Source: Deferribacter abyssi | GTDB lineage: Bacteria > Chrysiogenota > Deferribacteres > Deferribacterales > Deferribacteraceae | Assembly: GCF_049472655.1 (NCBI RefSeq) | Contig: NZ_JAQNCS010000003.1 | Coordinates: 1-64,000, forward strand | Direction of reading: 5' to 3' | Length of the DNA stretch: 64,000 bases | Shown: one piece after another, positions 43,997 to 52,254 of the stretch | Layout: every line of letters starts with the position of its first letter | Position numbering within the stretch: the stretch's first letter is position 1 | Position numbers and translations under genes: made by a program | Notes under the pieces: generated by a model | What the model was told of the DNA's origin: nothing | The model's database searches: none | The model's input: the letters and a program-made list of their open reading frames with translations, nothing else

Positions 43997-45315
43997 TACT
44001 CCTCTTCATCAGAAATTTCTTCTTCATAACCTAATTCATCAAGTTTCTCTGTTAAATAGTCAATCGCACTATTAATTATTACAATAGCCTGATCCTCATT
44101 AACACCGAGAGCCATAACAACTTCATCTACGCTTGCAGTAGATAGTTTCTCGACATCATCAATACCATGCTCAAGCAACTTTGATATCATATTTTCATCC
44201 AAAATATCTATATTTTCAAGATTATATATCTCATAAAACTCCTTCAACTCTTCTTCCTGTTCTTGCATTCTCTCTTTTCTTATTATGTTATATTCACTTT
44301 CTTTTAATACATCCAATCTCCAACCTGTTAACATTGCAGCGAGCCTAACATTTTGGCCTTTTTTTCCAATAGCCAACGACAATTGATCATCTGGAACCAC
44401 AACCTCAATCGTTTTTTCATCTTCGAAAATATTTGTTAAAATTACTTCCGCTGGAGATAAAGCATTACAAACAAATTTTACAGGATCTGGAGACCATTCA
44501 ATTACATCAATTTTCTCACCTCGTAATTCGTTGCTAATAGCATTAATTCTCGTCCCTTTTAAACCAATACAAGCACCAACAGGATCAATATTACTACTTT
44601 TTGAGTACACAGCCACCTTAGCTCTATCACCAGGCTCCCTAGCAACAGATTTTACCTCTATTATACCTTCAAACACCTCAGGTATTTCCACTTCAAACAA
44701 TTTTTTCAAAAAATCAGGATGAGTTCTAGACAGAATCAATTGAGGCCATCCCCTAACAACCCTTATTTCGAGCAACAATGCTCTTACATAATCACCTCTA
44801 TCATAGTAATCCCCTGGAATTATTTCTCTTTTTGGCATTAGCGCTTCGGTTTTACCTATACTGACAATCATGTTATCTTTATCAGATTTCAATACAACTC
44901 CTGTAACTATTTGTCCAATCTTACTTTGAAACTCGTCATAAACAACTTGTTTTTCAGCATCTCTAATCCTTTCAAAAAGCCTTTGTTTAGCAACAAGAGC
45001 AGCTTGTCTACCAAGTTCATCAAAGGAAATAGGTACCATTATTACATCACCTAATTCTGCATCAGGCTTAATTTTTTTTGCATCATTTATTAAGATTTCA
45101 TAATTTTTATTTTCAATTGATTCCACAACCTCTTTCGGTATTTTAATATCTATTTTACCACGCTCAAGATCCACAGACACTTCAGGATCAGTCAATCTCC
45201 CATATTTTCTAATCACAGCAGCCCTAATGGAGTCCTCAAGAGCTTCGCTCAAAACTTCTCTTGACAACCCTTTTTCTCTACCTATTTCATCAGCTACTCT
45301 TGCTAGTTCTTTCAT
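43996..45315 (-). CDS. nusA: Transcription termination/antitermination factor NusA
   Basis: 439-residue NusA. Order: N-terminal RNA polymerase-binding domain (EKGLSREVLSEALEDSIRAA), S1 domain (about 125-200), two KH domains (GACIGLKGTRINAISNELRGEKIDVI near 245; SLAIGKKGQNVRLAAMLTGW near 312), and one C-terminal acidic-type repeat ending in a Glu/Asp tail. It stimulates pausing and hairpin termination. In Bacillus, NusA autoregulates its operon through a NusA-dependent leader terminator, relevant to the hairpin before rimP here. Confidence 0.97.
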   Translation of the reverse strand: MKELARVADEIGREKGLSREVLSEALEDSIRAAVIRKYGRLTDPEVSVDLERGKIDIKIPKEVVESIENKNYEILINDAKKIKPDAELGDVIMVPISFDELGRQAALVAKQRLFERIRDAEKQVVYDEFQSKIGQIVTGVVLKSDKDNMIVSIGKTEALMPKREIIPGDYYDRGDYVRALLLEIRVVRGWPQLILSRTHPDFLKKLFEVEIPEVFEGIIEVKSVAREPGDRAKVAVYSKSSNIDPVGACIGLKGTRINAISNELRGEKIDVIEWSPDPVKFVCNALSPAEVILTNIFEDEKTIEVVVPDDQLSLAIGKKGQNVRLAAMLTGWRLDVLKESEYNIIRKERMQEQEEELKEFYEIYNLENIDILDENMISKLLEHGIDDVEKLSTASVDEVVMALGVNEDQAIVIINSAIDYLTEKLDELGYEEEISDEEE

Positions 45316-45323
45316 CTTTCCTC

Positions 45324-45800
45324 CTAAAACTTCACATCTAAATTTGCTTTTTTAATCTTATCATATTCTATTTCAAAATTTTTATTTTCCTCTTCTACAT
45401 ATAAAATCACATAATCATCCTGTATCCCCTTAATATAACCTTTATAATTAATACGTCCATACTTATCATGTCCTTTCATTTTAATCTTACAATATTTACC
45501 AATGTATTTTTTAAATTCATCAAATGTTCTTATCTCTCTATTTGCTCCAGGTGTAGATACTTCCAAACGATAATTTTCATAAGGTACAATATCCACTTCA
45601 TCTAACCATCTGGAAACAAGTTTACTGACCAAAACACATTCATCAAGCCCAACACAATCCCCATCTATAAAAATACGCAACACCCAACCATATTTTTCTC
45701 TTCTAAAAACAATATCATAGAGTTCTATTCGTTTATTCTTAATATTTTTTTCAAAAAATAAAGCTACCTCATTAATTATTTTTTCGTTTAAAATATCCAT
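45324..45800 (-). CDS. rimP: Ribosome maturation factor RimP
   Basis: 158-residue 30S assembly factor, first gene of the nusA-infB operon. Typical features are LRIFIDGDCVGLDECVLVSK near residue 47, YRLEVSTPGANREI near 80 with the conserved SPG-like turn (here STPG), and the C-terminal SH3-like domain. The start is ATG 45800, with AAAGG eight bases upstream; ATG 45806 is too close to the site. A terminator hairpin lies about 24 bases upstream. Confidence 0.94.
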   Translation of the reverse strand: MDILNEKIINEVALFFEKNIKNKRIELYDIVFRREKYGWVLRIFIDGDCVGLDECVLVSKLVSRWLDEVDIVPYENYRLEVSTPGANREIRTFDEFKKYIGKYCKIKMKGHDKYGRINYKGYIKGIQDDYVILYVEEENKNFEIEYDKIKKANLDVKF

Positions 45801-45823
45801 TATCATAACCTTTACAAAAAAAT

Positions 45824-45842
45824 AAGTGGGCTAAGCCCACTT
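45824..45842 (-). terminator. Leader terminator just before rimP (possible attenuator)
   Basis: A perfect eight-base-pair stem, AAGTGGGC (45824-45831) with GCCCACTT (45835-45842), and a three-base loop. Read on the minus strand it is followed by TATTTTTTTG, a good U-tract. It lies only about 24 bases before the rimP ATG, too close for a promoter in between. It therefore terminates or attenuates transcription entering rimP-nusA. Confidence 0.85.
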
Positions 45843-45889
45843 GTTTTAATGATTATCACAAAAATTTTCTTATTTCAACCACATTTTTT

Positions 45890-45912
45890 ATTATAATTCA
45901 AACAGTTTTGAA
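45890..45912 (-). promoter_or_regulatory. Candidate rimP -10 box with adjacent palindrome
   Basis: A perfect TATAAT lies on the minus strand (45890-45895). Next to it, in the -35 position, is the perfect palindrome TTCAAA-CAGT-TTTGAA (45897-45912), which could be an operator. There is no good -35 hexamer. If used, transcripts would start near 45883 and pass through the terminator before rimP. Confidence 0.4.
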
Positions 45913-45980
45913 CATTTTTAAATATATACATAATTTATATCAGGTAATAATCAACACAAAAAATATAGAAATTAGAAAGT

Positions 45981-46853
45981 CTAAATGAAATAACTGTTTA
46001 ACGATTCTAACTTTTGAATCAATTTATTCTGAATATCAAGTTGTAATTCAAAATTAATAAAATTCACATTAGGTTTAATACTTTTACCATGATAGTCACT
46101 TCCACATGTTACAATTAATCCCTTATCTGCAGCTAATTTAAGAAATCTATTACGCTGTTCAAAGTCATGATAACTACTAAAAGCCTCTACACCACAAACA
46201 GATTCAACAAGAAGATTTTCAATTAAGCATTCAGGATATAGCCCTGGATGAGCCAATACTAAGAAAGTATCTTTTAGTAAATCTACTACATCAAAATAAT
46301 TAAATAACTCCATTTCTACGTAAGCAAATCCACCCTTTCTAAAAAAATCAAAATAAAAATTGGTATAAGGTGACTTAGACTTATTCCCCTCTAAATAATC
46401 ATAAAGTTTATATCTATTTTCCTTGTATTGTTTTAAGACATTTAAAAAAGTCACCCCAGAAGCAGCTTTTTCTCCAGCATGCATCAAAACATCTTCAACT
46501 TTTAAAACAAAACCTAACTCTTGCAACTTACGGGCTCTTCTAACGGCTTGTTCTCTCTTAATTTTTTTAAAATTATCCTCTAAAAAACCATATCTTTCAT
46601 CTAAATGGTTAAAACCATAAGATAGTAGGTGAATTTCATACCCTTCATAAGAACAAGAAAATTCAACCCCAGGGATAAACATAATTTTACCTGCTTTTAC
46701 ATTATCCAGTAAATCTCTCACACCTTTTACAGTATTATGGTCTGTAATTGAAAAAACATTGATATTTTTCTTTTTAACTATCTTATAAATATCCAGAGGT
46801 TTGTGTTCACCATCAGAACTAAAGTTTGAGTGGATATGTAAATCAATGAGCAT
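45981..46853 (-). CDS. PHP-domain metal-dependent phosphoesterase
   Basis: 290-residue PHP protein. Metal-ligand motifs: DLHIHSNFSSDG at residues 4-15, ITDHNTVKG near 36, PGVEFSCSYEG near 60, AHPG near 198 and GSDYHG near 262. Its size is near YciV/TrpH-type RNase AM and nucleoside 3',5'-bisphosphate phosphatases, which suggests a nucleotide or short-RNA substrate. It overlaps the iorB end by 11 bases. It is the last gene before the rimP terminator. Confidence 0.85.
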   Translation of the reverse strand: MLIDLHIHSNFSSDGEHKPLDIYKIVKKKNINVFSITDHNTVKGVRDLLDNVKAGKIMFIPGVEFSCSYEGYEIHLLSYGFNHLDERYGFLEDNFKKIKREQAVRRARKLQELGFVLKVEDVLMHAGEKAASGVTFLNVLKQYKENRYKLYDYLEGNKSKSPYTNFYFDFFRKGGFAYVEMELFNYFDVVDLLKDTFLVLAHPGLYPECLIENLLVESVCGVEAFSSYHDFEQRNRFLKLAADKGLIVTCGSDYHGKSIKPNVNFINFELQLDIQNKLIQKLESLNSYFI

Positions 46854-47412
46854 ACCCTAAATCAAATGCCTTAATATTAACATCCACAACTTTATTAGGC
46901 ACTCTCATCTTAATCACTTCATACCAACTGTCTTTTTTAAAAGGTAAAATTTTAGCTACTGCACCAAGCAATACAGTACTTACTACTTTCACATTACCAG
47001 CTTTTTTAGCAATCTCAAGAGCGTTTAGCTCATATAGTTTATCAAAATTTTTCTTTTCTTTATCAATTAACTCATCAGGATAGTCTACTTCCCCCATAGC
47101 AACAGATGGAGGATAAATCCTGTTTATATTTAATACAAGTATAGTATTGGTATTTTTATATTCTAGATATCTTAAGAATTCCATATATTCATAAGAAACA
47201 ATTATATCGGCCTCACCTAGGGGAATAACTGGAGAATAAACTTTTTCTCCAATCCTAACGTGTGAAACTACACTTCCACCTCTCTGAGCCATACCATGAA
47301 TTTCACTTTTTTTTACATCATAACCCTCTAAAAGAGCCACATCACATAAAATATCACTCGCTAAAACTATACCCTGACCACCTACTCCAACCATAAGTAT
47401 ATCTTTCTTCAT
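46843..47412 (-). CDS. iorB: Indolepyruvate:ferredoxin oxidoreductase, beta subunit
   Basis: 189-residue gamma-domain-type subunit of a 2-oxoacid:ferredoxin oxidoreductase. It has GVGGQGIVLASDILCDVA near residue 8 and GMAQRGGSVVSHVRIG near 39, as in IorB. With IorA it decarboxylates aryl pyruvates from Trp, Phe and Tyr transamination to aryl-acetyl-CoA, reducing ferredoxin. Its ATG overlaps the iorA stop. Confidence 0.93.
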   Translation of the reverse strand: MKKDILMVGVGGQGIVLASDILCDVALLEGYDVKKSEIHGMAQRGGSVVSHVRIGEKVYSPVIPLGEADIIVSYEYMEFLRYLEYKNTNTILVLNINRIYPPSVAMGEVDYPDELIDKEKKNFDKLYELNALEIAKKAGNVKVVSTVLLGAVAKILPFKKDSWYEVIKMRVPNKVVDVNIKAFDLGYAH

Positions 47413-49148
47413 TTCTCCCCCCTTTGATGAATAGCATTAAAACGACACACTTTCGGACAAAGACCGCAACCAGTACATAAAGTTTCATCAATGAAAGCTT
47501 GTCTTTTATTTTCATCCCATAAAATAGCAGGACAACCAATTTTGGTACACGCTTTACAACCTGTACAATTGTCTTCATCTATATAAAAAGGGCTAGAAAT
47601 TACTGATCTATCAGCAAAAATACAAGGTCTTGTAGTTATTATTACACTTGGCTCCTTCTTCTCCACTTCTCTTCTTAAGACCTCCATACATTCTTCAATA
47701 TTAAAAGGGTCTACTTTATATACATTTTTCACACCAATTGCTCTTACTAATACTTCAAAATCAATTTTAGGAGCCAATTCACCTTTAATTGTAATCCCTG
47801 TAGCAGGGTTAGGCTGATGACCTGTCATCCCAGTTATTCTATTATCAAGAATTATAATAGTCGAACACCCTTTATTATACACTATATTCATCAAACCATT
47901 CACACCTGTATGTAAAAAAGTAGAATCTCCTATTACACCAACTACTCTTCTCGCATATTCTCCATCACTTGCCTTATCGATACCATGCGTCATTGAAACA
48001 CTGGCTCCCATACAAACTGTAGAATTAATCGCATTTAATGGAGGCAATAATCCTAAGGTATAACAACCAATATCCCCAACAACAAACAGTTTTAACCTAT
48101 GAATTGCGTAAAAAATCCCTCTATGAGAACATCCAGGACACATATTTGGAGGTCTATTTGGTAATTTTAAAGGGTTCAAACCTTTAACATCTATGTTATG
48201 ATTAAATAGTTTTCTAACCTTTTCAACTGAAAGTTCACCACAAACATCTCTTTTTAAACTTTCGACCATTATCCCTGCAGATTTAAGTTCATTTTCTATA
48301 AATCTATCAAGCTCTTCTACAACATAAAGTTTATCTACCTTTTGAGAGAACTCTTCAACTAAATCAGTACAAATAGGATAAACCATTCCAAGCTTTAATA
48401 TAGAAGCATTTGGCAGAGCTTCTTTAACATATTGATAAACTACACCAGAACAAACAACACCAATTTCAGGAGACTTATATTCAATCTTGTTCAAACCTGA
48501 ATTATATGAATAATCAATTAATTTTTTCAGTCTATCTTCTACAAATAAATGCCTTTTTCTCGCATTCGCAGGCACCATCACCCATTTTGGGATATTATTT
48601 TCAAGGCCTAAATCTACCTCAGCTTGCCTTTCACCAAGTCTTACAACTGTCTTACTATGTGATAATCTAGTACAAGAACGAACCAAAACAGGAGTAGAAA
48701 ATTTCTCGGAAATATTAAAAGCTTCAATTAAAAAATCTTTTGCTTCTTGAGAGTCTGATGGTTCTAGCATAGCTACTTTAGCAAATCTCGCATAATGCCT
48801 ACTATCTTGCTCATTTTGAGAACTATACATATTTGGATCGTCAGCTACAACAATTACCATCCCTCCATTAACACCGGTGTAACTTGCAGTCATCAAGGGA
48901 TCAGCAGCTACATTTAATCCAACGTGTTTCATACAGGTTAGAGCTCTTTTTCCTGCAATAGATGCTCCAAGAGCCACTTCAAAAGCAACTTTCTCATTCG
49001 GAGCCCATTCAGTATAAATCTCATTATAAAACTTAACATTTTCAGTTATTTCAGTACTAGGAGTACCTGGATAAGAACTCACCACTTTGACAGCAGCCTC
49101 ATATGCTCCTCTTGCAAAAGCTTCATTTCCGCTTAAAACTTTCTTCAT
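47409..49148 (-). CDS. iorA: Indolepyruvate:ferredoxin oxidoreductase, alpha subunit
   Basis: 579-residue thiamine-diphosphate enzyme. The N-terminal pyruvate-binding domain (LSGNEAFARGAYEAAVKVVSS) is followed by the TPP-binding domain (CPGCSHRGIFYAI near 342, GDIGCYTLG near 362, GDSTFLHTGVNG near 412) and a C-terminal bacterial ferredoxin domain with two 4Fe-4S motifs (CTGCKACTKIGCP, CTGCGLCPKVC). Complete, and longer than archaeal forms only slightly. It indicates fermentative or anaerobic amino-acid use, or reverse carboxylation. Confidence 0.95.
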   Translation of the reverse strand: MKKVLSGNEAFARGAYEAAVKVVSSYPGTPSTEITENVKFYNEIYTEWAPNEKVAFEVALGASIAGKRALTCMKHVGLNVAADPLMTASYTGVNGGMVIVVADDPNMYSSQNEQDSRHYARFAKVAMLEPSDSQEAKDFLIEAFNISEKFSTPVLVRSCTRLSHSKTVVRLGERQAEVDLGLENNIPKWVMVPANARKRHLFVEDRLKKLIDYSYNSGLNKIEYKSPEIGVVCSGVVYQYVKEALPNASILKLGMVYPICTDLVEEFSQKVDKLYVVEELDRFIENELKSAGIMVESLKRDVCGELSVEKVRKLFNHNIDVKGLNPLKLPNRPPNMCPGCSHRGIFYAIHRLKLFVVGDIGCYTLGLLPPLNAINSTVCMGASVSMTHGIDKASDGEYARRVVGVIGDSTFLHTGVNGLMNIVYNKGCSTIIILDNRITGMTGHQPNPATGITIKGELAPKIDFEVLVRAIGVKNVYKVDPFNIEECMEVLRREVEKKEPSVIITTRPCIFADRSVISSPFYIDEDNCTGCKACTKIGCPAILWDENKRQAFIDETLCTGCGLCPKVCRFNAIHQRGEK

Positions 49149-49729
49149 GAATTAAGCCCCCAGTTATTTAGCAATTCTAACAACCTACTGTCTGGAAATT
49201 CCAACTTAAATTCCTTATAAAGTTTTTTTCTATCACTACCATTTTTACTATCTAAAATAGCTTTATAATACCAAATAGGCTTTAAATAAGAATCTGTCAG
49301 ATACTTATTAGCGTCAACTTTTTTGATATTTAAGTCACTTAACAAGTTATCTGACAACTCATTGAAATTATCTCCTAAATTTGAAGCTAATAATTTGATT
49401 TCATTCGTAAGCCCTAAATCAGAATAAAGCTGAATAGCTTTCAAAACCACATAATCTCTAACTTTCGAAACAGATATACCTTTGTTTACAAATTCATTTA
49501 TCAAAGCTTTACTCTTCTTACCTTTAGTGAACGATATTTCATATCCACCCAATTCATTTAAACTAGCTATATATTTGTTTGTCATATAAGTTTTTACCCC
49601 ATACCCAACTAAAACAGCTAAAATCAACATACCCACAATTATTAAAATTTTCCTAAAGTTATTCTCAACAAAACTTTCAACCTTATCTATAGGTACTTCA
49701 TCCAAAACTTGATTTTTCTTTTTAGCCAT
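49145..49729 (-). CDS. Membrane-anchored TPR-like protein (YfgM-like), function unknown
   Basis: 194 residues. A charged N-terminus (KVESFVENNFRKIL) precedes one membrane helix (about residues 29-47); the remaining 145 residues are helical and extracytoplasmic. This topology and the N-terminal motif resemble YfgM/tetratricopeptide-like periplasmic chaperone partners of the Sec translocon, but similarity is weak. It lies between a PHP gene and iorA with a one-base gap and an ATGA overlap. Confidence 0.6.
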   Translation of the reverse strand: MAKKKNQVLDEVPIDKVESFVENNFRKILIIVGMLILAVLVGYGVKTYMTNKYIASLNELGGYEISFTKGKKSKALINEFVNKGISVSKVRDYVVLKAIQLYSDLGLTNEIKLLASNLGDNFNELSDNLLSDLNIKKVDANKYLTDSYLKPIWYYKAILDSKNGSDRKKLYKEFKLEFPDSRLLELLNNWGLNS

Positions 49730-50389
49730 TTAACCCTCCAAACACCTATTGAAAATTTTTTTATTATTTTTAAAAATACGCTCCACTAATTCTTTTTGTA
49801 ATCCTGCTCCAAGTAAAGTTTTACTTAGCATATCAACTGAAAAAAAATCACCTGGTGTATGAAAATCATTGTTTATTACTAGGTTTGCCCCATATTTTAA
49901 TGCAAGCTTAATCACATGAGCATTGGTTAGAGAATGCCCTTTTCTTGTAGTAACTTCAAGGTATACATCGTTATCTTTTGCCTTTTTTACCAACTCTTCA
50001 GTAATCAATCCAGGATGAGCTAATATATCAACACACGCATCAATTGCTGCTCTATTAGTATCTTCATCTACAGGCTCAACAATAGTTTCACCATGAACAA
50101 GCACTATATCAGCACCTGCTTTTCTACTCAAAAAGGTAAGTTTTTCAATCTGGGATGGTAAAACATGAGTTAATTCCACCCCCACTATAACCTTAAATTT
50201 ACTACTACTATTAATATGATCCTTAAATCTTAGTAAGTTTTCAATTATCAACATATAATTAGATGAATCAGCATGATCTGTAATTGCTATACCAGAATAT
50301 CCTAACACTTTAGCTCTACGAACCAACTCAGCAGGAATTAATACACCATCGCTAAAGGTAGTATGAGTATGTAAGTCCACATAAAACAT
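49730..50389 (-). CDS. PHP-domain phosphoesterase (histidinol-phosphatase-like)
   Basis: 219-residue PHP protein: DLHTHTTFSDG at residues 5-15, ITDHAD near 36, GVELTH near 70, LAHPG near 124 and NNDFHTPGDFFS near 191. The set of metal ligands is intact. Small proteins of this type are often called histidinol-phosphate phosphatases, but no his genes are here and the substrate is unknown. It is a second, clearly different PHP protein near iorAB. Confidence 0.82.
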   Translation of the reverse strand: MFYVDLHTHTTFSDGVLIPAELVRRAKVLGYSGIAITDHADSSNYMLIIENLLRFKDHINSSSKFKVIVGVELTHVLPSQIEKLTFLSRKAGADIVLVHGETIVEPVDEDTNRAAIDACVDILAHPGLITEELVKKAKDNDVYLEVTTRKGHSLTNAHVIKLALKYGANLVINNDFHTPGDFFSVDMLSKTLLGAGLQKELVERIFKNNKKIFNRCLEG

Positions 50390-50444
50390 AACGGTTATTT
50401 ATATATTCTTTTGAAAATAAATCAACTATTTTAATAATTAAAGA

Positions 50445-51122
50445 TTAAAACATAGATAAAAAAGTTTTTATTGTATTAACCACTTCGTGTACATCATCTT
50501 TTACCTGAATAAGGTCCACATCTTTTTCAGAAATAAACCTTTCAGCTAACACTCTACCTTTTATCCAATTCAATAATCCAGCCCAAAAATCACTATCTAC
50601 AAGAATTAGAGGAAAAGGTAAAATCTTCCTCGTTTGAATTAAAGTCAATGCTTCAAAAAACTCATCCATAGTACCAAAACCACCTGGAAATATAACAAAA
50701 GCACTCGCATATTTTACTAGCATAACTTTCCTTACAAAAAAGTAATTGAATGTTATCACCTTATTTGCATAAGGATTAGGCTTCTGCTCAAAAGGCAACT
50801 CTATATTTAAACCAATAGAACTCCCACCAGACTCCGCAGCTCCCCTATTTGCAGCTTCCATAATTCCAGGTCCACCACCTGTTAAAACAGTAATCCCCTC
50901 TTTTGCAAGCAACCTTCCTAACTCTCTTGCTCTCCAATAATCTTTATGGTCCTCTTTCACCCTTGCAGAGCCAAATATACTTACAGCGGGCTCAATCCCT
51001 GATAATCTTTCAAACCCTTCTACAAACTCAGAAAGAATCTTAAATATACGCCAAGTATCTCCAACTTTTATATCATCTATTAAATATTGATTTTTTTTTA
51101 TATTGTTATTGTTCTCATTCAT
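50445..51122 (-). CDS. LOG family Rossmann-fold protein (TIGR00730)
   Basis: 225-residue LOG-type protein. It carries the hallmark motifs SIFGSARV near residue 46, TGGGPGIMEAANRGA near 82 and PGGFGTMDEFFEALT near 145. LOG proteins cleave nucleotide monophosphates to base and ribose-phosphate; the PGGFGTxDE motif fits this activity. The start is ATG 51122, nine bases after GAGG. It follows the flagellar fliD/fliS genes, which is unusual company for it. Confidence 0.88.
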   Translation of the reverse strand: MNENNNNIKKNQYLIDDIKVGDTWRIFKILSEFVEGFERLSGIEPAVSIFGSARVKEDHKDYWRARELGRLLAKEGITVLTGGGPGIMEAANRGAAESGGSSIGLNIELPFEQKPNPYANKVITFNYFFVRKVMLVKYASAFVIFPGGFGTMDEFFEALTLIQTRKILPFPLILVDSDFWAGLLNWIKGRVLAERFISEKDVDLIQVKDDVHEVVNTIKTFLSMF

Positions 51123-51133
51123 TATTTTAAACC

Positions 51134-51436
51134 TCAATTATAATACTTCTTTTTAAAATTTGCTCTTTTATTAACACTTAATATATTGTTTTTTAAGCTA
51201 TCTTTTTCGGATTTTAATCTTGACAATAATAAATTATTCTTTTCATTTATTTCAATTAAAACTTCTTTTTCACCTTCACTGATCGTTTCCATTTTCTCCG
51301 AAATCTGTAAAAGCTGCTTTAAAAAGTTTTCATACATATTCAATTTCAAAAAGAACTCATCATTTATTTCCATTTCATTAAGCTCTTTTAAGAAAAGTAA
51401 TAGTTTTTCAGCAACTATTTTAAAACTAGAAGACAT
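51134..51436 (-). CDS. Small helical protein in the fliDS cluster (FliT-like by position)
   Basis: 100 residues, all helical, with Glu/Lys-rich heptads (LLLFLKELNEMEINDEFFLK; EVLIEINEKNNLLLSRLKSE). Its length, charge and location after fliD-fliS fit the FliT/FlgN group of flagellar export chaperones, but sequence similarity is too low to name it. It may bind FliD or another export substrate. A 61-base gap precedes it and LOG follows closely. Confidence 0.5.
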   Translation of the reverse strand: MSSSFKIVAEKLLLFLKELNEMEINDEFFLKLNMYENFLKQLLQISEKMETISEGEKEVLIEINEKNNLLLSRLKSEKDSLKNNILSVNKRANFKKKYYN

Positions 51437-51497
51437 AAAAATACTCTAGCGATTTTTTAAATAATATCAAGAACAAATCTTTGAGGGCTCCAAAATA

Positions 51498-51818
51498 TTA
51501 CTCAAAAGGATAAAGCTTTAACACCTTATCAGCATTAGCATTATCATGAGCAAGAAGAGCTTTTCTAGCATCTTTGTTAAACAGGTTTTGTAAATCATTC
51601 ACAAGACGAGCAGCTTCATCTTCATTTTTGATATCCATATTTGCAGCGAGCCAATTTTCATTTTTAATCTTTACTAGATCAACAATTTCTCTCCTATTAC
51701 TTTTTGATGCTGATTTAGTAACATCACTCTTTGATTCTACTCCAGAGCCCTTCTTCTTGCTTAGTTCCTCAATTTTCTGTCTAAAATTAATTATGTTACC
51801 TTCAAAATTAATTGTCAT
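51498..51818 (-). CDS. Small flagellar-operon protein, function unknown
   Basis: 106 residues. The first 50 are polar and probably disordered (KKKGSGVESKSDVTKSASKS). The last 55 form a helical, conserved-looking block (ENWLAANMDIKNEDEAARLV and KDARKALLAHDNANADKVLK). A disordered front with a helical tail is reminiscent of FlgM-type anti-sigma factors or export substrates, but I see no real FlgM similarity. It follows fliS by four bases. Confidence 0.5.
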   Translation of the reverse strand: MTINFEGNIINFRQKIEELSKKKGSGVESKSDVTKSASKSNRREIVDLVKIKNENWLAANMDIKNEDEAARLVNDLQNLFNKDARKALLAHDNANADKVLKLYPFE

Positions 51819-51822
51819 AGAC

Positions 51823-52242
51823 CTAACCTGAGATATTTATTTGTTTTGCTTTCCTCTCATCCAACTTCGTTTTTTCTTCTTGCTCAACTATCTGTTTCCA
51901 CCCTTCTCTCAATACAAACATAAGTTTTATAACAGACTCTATTTTCGATTTATCCTTATCTTTATTTGCCATAACAAGCTGATAAACCATGAAGTCATAA
52001 AGTCTTAATAAATTTTCTGCAATTTCTCCCCCTGCCTCCATATTTAGTGTTGACATTAATTCATAAATAATATTTTCAGCTTTTATAATGTTAGAGTGTG
52101 CTTCAGGAATATTTTTCTCATCTATATACTTGCAGGCCATTTTCATATACTTTATAGCCCCATCATATAGCAACAATACAAGTTTACCCTTTGTTGCACC
52201 TTCAATTTCATTTTTTAAGTAAGTCTTTATAGGGTTTTTCAT
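51823..52242 (-). CDS. fliS: Flagellar export chaperone FliS
   Basis: 139-residue flagellin chaperone. The start NPIKTYLKNEIEGATKGKLVL (about residues 2-22) and LLRLYDFMVYQLVMANKDKD near 66 match FliS. It binds the C-terminus of flagellin and prevents early polymerisation. It follows fliD by 12 bases, its classical partner; no flagellin gene is in the window. Confidence 0.93.
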   Translation of the reverse strand: MKNPIKTYLKNEIEGATKGKLVLLLYDGAIKYMKMACKYIDEKNIPEAHSNIIKAENIIYELMSTLNMEAGGEIAENLLRLYDFMVYQLVMANKDKDKSKIESVIKLMFVLREGWKQIVEQEEKTKLDERKAKQINISG

Positions 52243-52254
52243 AACACCTCCTAA

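Noticed and set aside
47354..47578. A 74-codon minus-strand ORF near iorA/iorB
   Set aside because: It is out of frame inside the iron-sulfur domain of iorA and has no similarity to anything recognisable.
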